From Deltaproteobacteria bacterium (GTDB lineage Bacteria > Myxococcota_A > Polyangia > Polyangiales > Ga0077539), in the NCBI GenBank assembly GCA_016704445.1, contig JADJAE010000089.1, positions 1 to 33,093 of the forward strand: DNA of 33,093 nucleotides. Direction: 5' to 3'. Below are positions 28,699 to 33,093 of this stretch, piece after piece. Each line of letters begins with the position of its first letter. Position 1 is the first letter of the stretch. A program made the translations under genes and the position numbers. The notes under the pieces are model-generated. The model did not search any database, was not told the origin of the DNA, and was given only the letters and a program-made list of their open reading frames with translations.

Positions 28699-30058
28699 TC
28701 AGCTGCCCGCGATGGTCATCTGCGCCACGCGGATGGTCGGCGACGCGACCCCGCTCTTCAGGTCGAGGTCGTCGCCCACGGCGTCGATGGAGCCGAAGAG
28801 CTCGCGGAAATTCAGGCTGATGGTGACCTCCGGAGACCGGGTACGCGAGGGCGCCGTCCTCGATCCAGAAGCCGTAGGCCCCGCGGGAGAAGTCGCCCGT
28901 CACGGCGTTGAAGCCGAAGCCCATCATGCCGGTCACGTAGAGGCCGCGCTTCGTCGAGCGCAGGATGTCCGCGTGCGACTGCTTCCCGGGCAGGAGGTAG
29001 AAGTTCGACACGCCGGCCCCCGACCCGGTGCTGCTCGCGCTGCTGCCGGTGCTCTTCAGCCCAAGCTTGCGCGCGCCGTAGGTGTCGAGCAGCCAGGTCT
29101 TGAGCACGCCGCCCTCGACCACGACGTTCTTGCGCGCGGGGAGTCCGTCGCCGTCGAAGGGCCGCGAGCCGGGACCCGCGTGGCGCAGCGGGTCGTCGAC
29201 CATCGTGACCAGGTCGCTCGCGACGCGCTCGCCCATGTGATCGAGCAGGAAGCTGCTGCGGCGGTAGATGGCGTCGCCGGTCACGCAGCCCGCGAAGGCC
29301 CCGAGGAGCGAGCGCGCGGCGTCGGGGTCGAAGATCACCGGCGCCGTGGTGGTGGGCACGCGCTTGGATCCGAGCAGGGCGATGGTGCGGCGCGCGGCCT
29401 CGACGCCGATGGCCTCCTCGGACTCGAGCTTCGCGAGCTGGCGGCGCGCCGACCAGTAGCTGGCCGTGCGGTTCTTCCCGCCCTCGTCGGAGGCGACGGG
29501 GGAGACCGAGAGCGACGCGTAGCTCCCTCGGTACCCGCCGCGGAAGCCGCCGCTCGTGGCCATGTAGAAGCCGCCCGAGGTGCGCCCGAAGGAGGCGCCC
29601 TCGCTGTTGTTGATGCGCGGGTCGTAGTCGCGCGCGGCCTTCTCCGCGCGCTGGCAGCGGCGCACCGCGTCGTCGGCGTCGACGCCGTCGCAGGCCGGGT
29701 CGTGGAGGCCGAGGTCGTCCCACGCCTTGGTGAGCTCGTCGGGGTCGGGCAGGCCCGCGTAGGGGTCTTCCTGCGAGAGGTCGCAGAGCTCGAGGGCGTC
29801 GCGCACGAGGCGGTCGAGGCCGTCGGGGGTGAGGTCGTTGGTGGAGCTCGTCGCGACGCGCTTGCCCTTGAAGGCCCGCACCGCGATGGAGCAGGTGCCC
29901 GCCTCCTCCACGAGCTCGACCTCGTCGAGCCGCACCCGCACCGAGAGGTCCTGCCCCGCGCGCGCGACCACCTTGGCGTCGGTAGCCCCGCCGTCGAGGA
30001 GGCGCCGGAGCACCGCGTCGGCGCGGTCGCGCAGCATGTCGTCCTGGTTGTTTCCCAT
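28699..30058 (-). CDS. TldE/PmbA peptidase partner subunit, second copy (one frameshift)
   Basis: The ATG at 30058 opens MGNNQDDMLRDRADAVLRRL. The protein shows the TldE pattern (no HExxxH), with TAPVIFDPDAARSLLGAFAG, SFLLDHMGERVASDLVT, GSGAGVSNFYLLPGKQS, TKRGLYVTGMMGFGFNAVTG and FSRGAYGFWIEDGALAYPV. After 28835 the frame shifts by one extra base in CCGGAGG. The true end reads SEVTISLNFRELFGSIDAVG and finishes VAQMTIAGS at the TGA at 28699. The repaired length is 452 residues, the same as the first TldE, but the sequences differ. It starts 7 bp after TldD and precedes the VWA gene by 20 bp. Confidence 0.85.
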
Positions 30059-30065
30059 GTGTTCC

Positions 30066-31524
<1,459 letters not shown>

Positions 31525-31649
31525 GGCGGTGCGGACTCCTTTCGGCGAAGCCGTCAGCGCCCTCCGTGGAGGGGGTGACGGCGCCGCGGGATCGGCAGCA
31601 TACGATGCCTGGGCGGCAGGCGCTGCGTCCGCTTCGGGGACCTTCCGTT

Positions 31650-31860
31650 CTACCTGGCAGGTGCGTTCGCGCTGCGGCCGAGGCGGAGCGTGGCGACGAG
31701 GAGGCCCACCGAGATGAGGCCGGGGATGCTGGCGAAGAAGAGGTCCATGGAGCCATCCAGAGAGCAGCCCGCGTGCCCTGCGGCCTTCGCCGGGGCGGCG
31801 CCGCCGGTCGCCAGGCCGGAGCGTGGGCGGGCCGACCCACGCCCGCGTCGCGGTGCCCAC
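31650..31860 (-). CDS. Possible small membrane peptide ahead of TldD
   Basis: Low-confidence call. From a GTG at 31860 the frame reads VGTATRAWVGPPTLRPG. If one base is added or lost near 31820 it joins the adjacent frame LATGGAAPAKAAGHAGC followed by SLDGSMDLFFASIPGLISVG, ending in a basic tail and TAG at 31650. That would be about 70 residues with one predicted membrane helix near the C-terminus, preceded by a Gly/Ala-rich stretch and a single Cys. The layout recalls short C-terminal sorting tails of myxobacterial proteins or a small precursor peptide. The position immediately upstream of TldD/TldE makes it worth noting. Confidence 0.35.
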
Positions 31861-31890
31861 GGCCTGGTCTCACGCACCTGCTAGCAGAAA

Positions 31891-31906
31891 TGGCAGTTGG
31901 CTGTCA
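31891..31906. promoter_or_regulatory. Operator-like dyad before the WYL regulator
   Basis: TGGCAGTTGGCTGTCA is an inverted repeat, TGRCAG-N4-CTGYCA, with one mismatched pair, ending 10 bp before the ATG at 31917. A 10-bp perfect palindrome, CTGCTAGCAG (31878-31887), lies just upstream. Both sit in the 56-bp gap between the divergent regulator and the possible small ORF, where an autoregulatory site would be expected. Binding by the WYL protein is inferred. Confidence 0.5.
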
Positions 31907-31916
31907 GGTTTGTGCG

Positions 31917-32558
31917 ATGCGCCGCACCGAGCGTCTCTTCGCCATCTCAGAGGCCTTGCGCGCCCGCCGCAGCGCATCATCACCGCAGAGGCCCTCGCGG
32001 AGCGCTTCAACGTGAGCCTGCGCACGATGTACCGCGACCTGGAGAGCCTGCGCGCCGCGTCGCTCCCGGTGCACGCCGAGCGCGGTCGCGGTGGCGGCTA
32101 CGCGCTCGACCGGTCGTACGCGCTGCCGCCGGTGAACTTCACCGCCCGGGAGGCGTCGCTGCTCGTGACCGCGGGCCGGCTGCTCATCGAGCAGCGCTGG
32201 TGCCCCTTCACCGACACCTCGGCACGGCGCTCGACAAGGTGGAGTCGGCCCCCCTGCCGCCGCGCCCAGCGCGAGAGCTCTCGGCGCTGCAGCGCTCGCT
32301 GTCCTTCGTCGGCGTCCCGGCGCAGAGCTGCCCCCCGGAGGTGCGCGCGGTCATCGAGTGCGCCTGGGTGGAGCAGCGCGCGGTGGTGATCTCCTACGAG
32401 GGCGCGCGCGGGCCCGCCGAGCGCTCGGTGCGGGTGCGCGCAGTGGTGATGGAGCGCACCGAGACCCTCCTCAACTGCGACGACCTCGACAAGGGCGAGC
32501 CCCGGCAGTTTCGGCTGCACCGCATCACGGCGGCGCGCCTCGCGCAGCGGTCAGTTGA
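31917..32558 (+). CDS. HTH-WYL (YafY-type) transcriptional regulator (frameshifted)
   Basis: An N-terminal winged helix reads MRRTERLFAISEALRARR, then, one frame over, RIITAEALAERFNVSLRTMY followed by RDLESLRAASLPV and GRGGGYALDRSYALPPVNFT, a typical YafY/DeoR-like HTH and linker. After another shift near 32220 comes TALDKVESAPLPPRPARELS, then AVVISYEGARGPAERSVRVR, which fits a WYL domain; such domains sense ligands, sometimes nucleic acids. The C-terminus ends near FRLHRITAARLAQRS. I place the end at the TGA at 32558, which needs a third shift; without it the frame runs to 32655, overlapping the convergent small gene. It is transcribed away from TldD/TldE, so it may control that unit. Confidence 0.75.
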
Positions 32559-32822
32559 GCTCGGTGGGGTCGACCTTGGCGGGCGCCACGGCGGGGCGGG
32601 CGCCTCGCGGCCTCGGCGGGGCTGTCGGCCGCCCCTCGCGCCGCGGCAGCGTTGAGGGTGTACTCGCTGGCGCGCTGGGCATGGGCTCGCGCTCGGCGGC
32701 GCGCTCCCACTGGCGGCGGCCTCGCGCCACGCGGTGACCCGCGCGCTCTCGTCTCCAGCGGCCCGCGCCTTCTGCTCGGCGGCCGTCGCCTTGGCGACGT
32801 GGGGGTTCTTTCCAAAACTCAT
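32551..32822 (-). CDS. Small hydrophilic protein, about 90 residues (frameshifted)
   Basis: The ATG at 32822 gives MSFGKNPHVAKATAAEQKAR and continues as AGDESARVTAWREAA. Shifts near 32710-32720, near 32690 and near 32640 then lead through QWERAAERE, AHAQRASEYTLNAAAARG and finally PAVAPAKVDPTELN with a TGA at 32551. The protein is charged, helical and has no signal peptide or membrane segment. I recall similar short proteins of unknown function in myxobacteria, but cannot name the family. It overlaps the end of the WYL regulator by 8 bp on the opposite strand and lies 172 bp from the TerB-like start, in divergent orientation. Confidence 0.6.
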
Positions 32823-32899
32823 GGCGTTTCTCGATGCCTCCTCGGATTTCCACTCACATGCCACATCGCAGCCCGGGGCGCCCACGGGGTGTGACATAT

Positions 32900-32920
32900 C
32901 CCGTCCGACCGCGGGACGGG
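32900..32920. other. Hairpin in the 32.8-33.0 kb intergenic gap
   Basis: CCCGTCC (32900-32906) and GGACGGG (32914-32920) are exact inverted repeats around a 7-nt loop. A pyrimidine-rich stretch (CTTCCTTCCCTTCCC) follows on the plus strand. The site lies between divergent genes, so a leader structure or operator is more likely than a terminator. Confidence 0.35.
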
Positions 32921-32994
32921 CTTCCTTCCCTTCCCAGCATCTGGTGAAGTTGTCTATCCTCCGGGGGCACCAACGTCGCGGAGAGGCCGCGACC

Positions 32995-33093
32995 ATGAGC
33001 GCAGAGGCGAAGTCGATGCACGAGCAGGAGCATGGCGATCTTGAAGTCCCTGGTGGCGGTGGCCTGGATCGACGGGCAGTTCGCGTCGGAGGA
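32995..33093 (+). CDS. TerB-like protein, N-terminal fragment at window edge
   Basis: Begins at the ATG at 32995 as MSAEAKSMHEQE and, one frame over from the ATG at 33032, continues MAILKSLVAVAWIDGQFASE to the window end. The A-W-x-DG-x-[FM]-x-x-EE pattern is characteristic of TerB-like (DUF533/TerB) helical domains, linked to tellurite resistance and membrane stress. Only about 30 residues are visible, so the assignment is tentative. Either the reading frame has one indel or the true start is 33032. Confidence 0.5.
   Translation, partial: MSAEAKSMHEQEHGDLEVPGGGGLDRRAVRVGG

Overview
The window is very GC-rich DNA, densely packed with genes and with strong G/C preference at third codon positions. 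Cysteine-rich lipoproteins with 'D-x-D-x-DG' metal-binding motifs, a Ser/Thr-kinase-like membrane protein with Pro-rich linkers and TPRs, DUF4397 and HEAT-repeat proteins, and two TldD/TldE pairs point to a myxobacterium (Myxococcota, probably Polyangia, Sandaracinus-like). This placement is inferred from gene style, not from a marker gene. No transposase, phage gene, CRISPR array or rRNA was seen.

Layout. 1-3160 (minus strand): an aldo/keto-reductase-fold protein, tRNA-Pro(GGG) inside a long leader/trailer inverted repeat, then surE, apt and a truncated membrane protein. 3230-9339 (plus): a tight run tldD-tldE-cytochrome c lipoprotein-tsaE-prkA. 9351-17143 (minus): upp, a 1165-residue secreted lipoprotein with a 20-bp perfect palindrome in its upstream region, a 0.6-kb region without a gene, a DUF4397 lipoprotein and an ABC-F ATPase. 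17242-18715 (plus): an exported protein of unknown function. 18688-22231 (minus): a Cys-rich lipoprotein and a kinase-like membrane protein with tandem repeats. 22331-27400 (plus): prmA-rsmE-MshEN/HEAT protein-SDR. 27413-31860 (minus): a second TldD/TldE pair followed by a von Willebrand A protein and preceded by a possible small membrane peptide. 31917 to the end: a divergent HTH-WYL regulator with an operator-like dyad, a small conserved-looking protein, and the start of a TerB-like gene.

How the genes work together. apt, surE and upp serve nucleotide salvage and nucleotide hydrolysis. tsaE, prmA, rsmE and the ABC-F protein serve tRNA modification, ribosome modification and translation. The two TldD/TldE pairs are predicted zinc peptidases of the type that trims peptides such as microcins. 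The second pair, with its VWA partner, possible small membrane peptide and WYL regulator, is the best candidate here for a little-studied module, but that is a hypothesis.

Sequence quality. At least ten genes contain reading-frame breaks, many of them within or beside short G/C runs. They are isolated on the left (surE, prkA, the 17.2-kb gene, the 18.7-kb gene) and very dense from 27.4 kb to the right edge. This looks far more like base-calling or assembly error than biological decay, so protein sequences from 27.4-33.1 kb need care.
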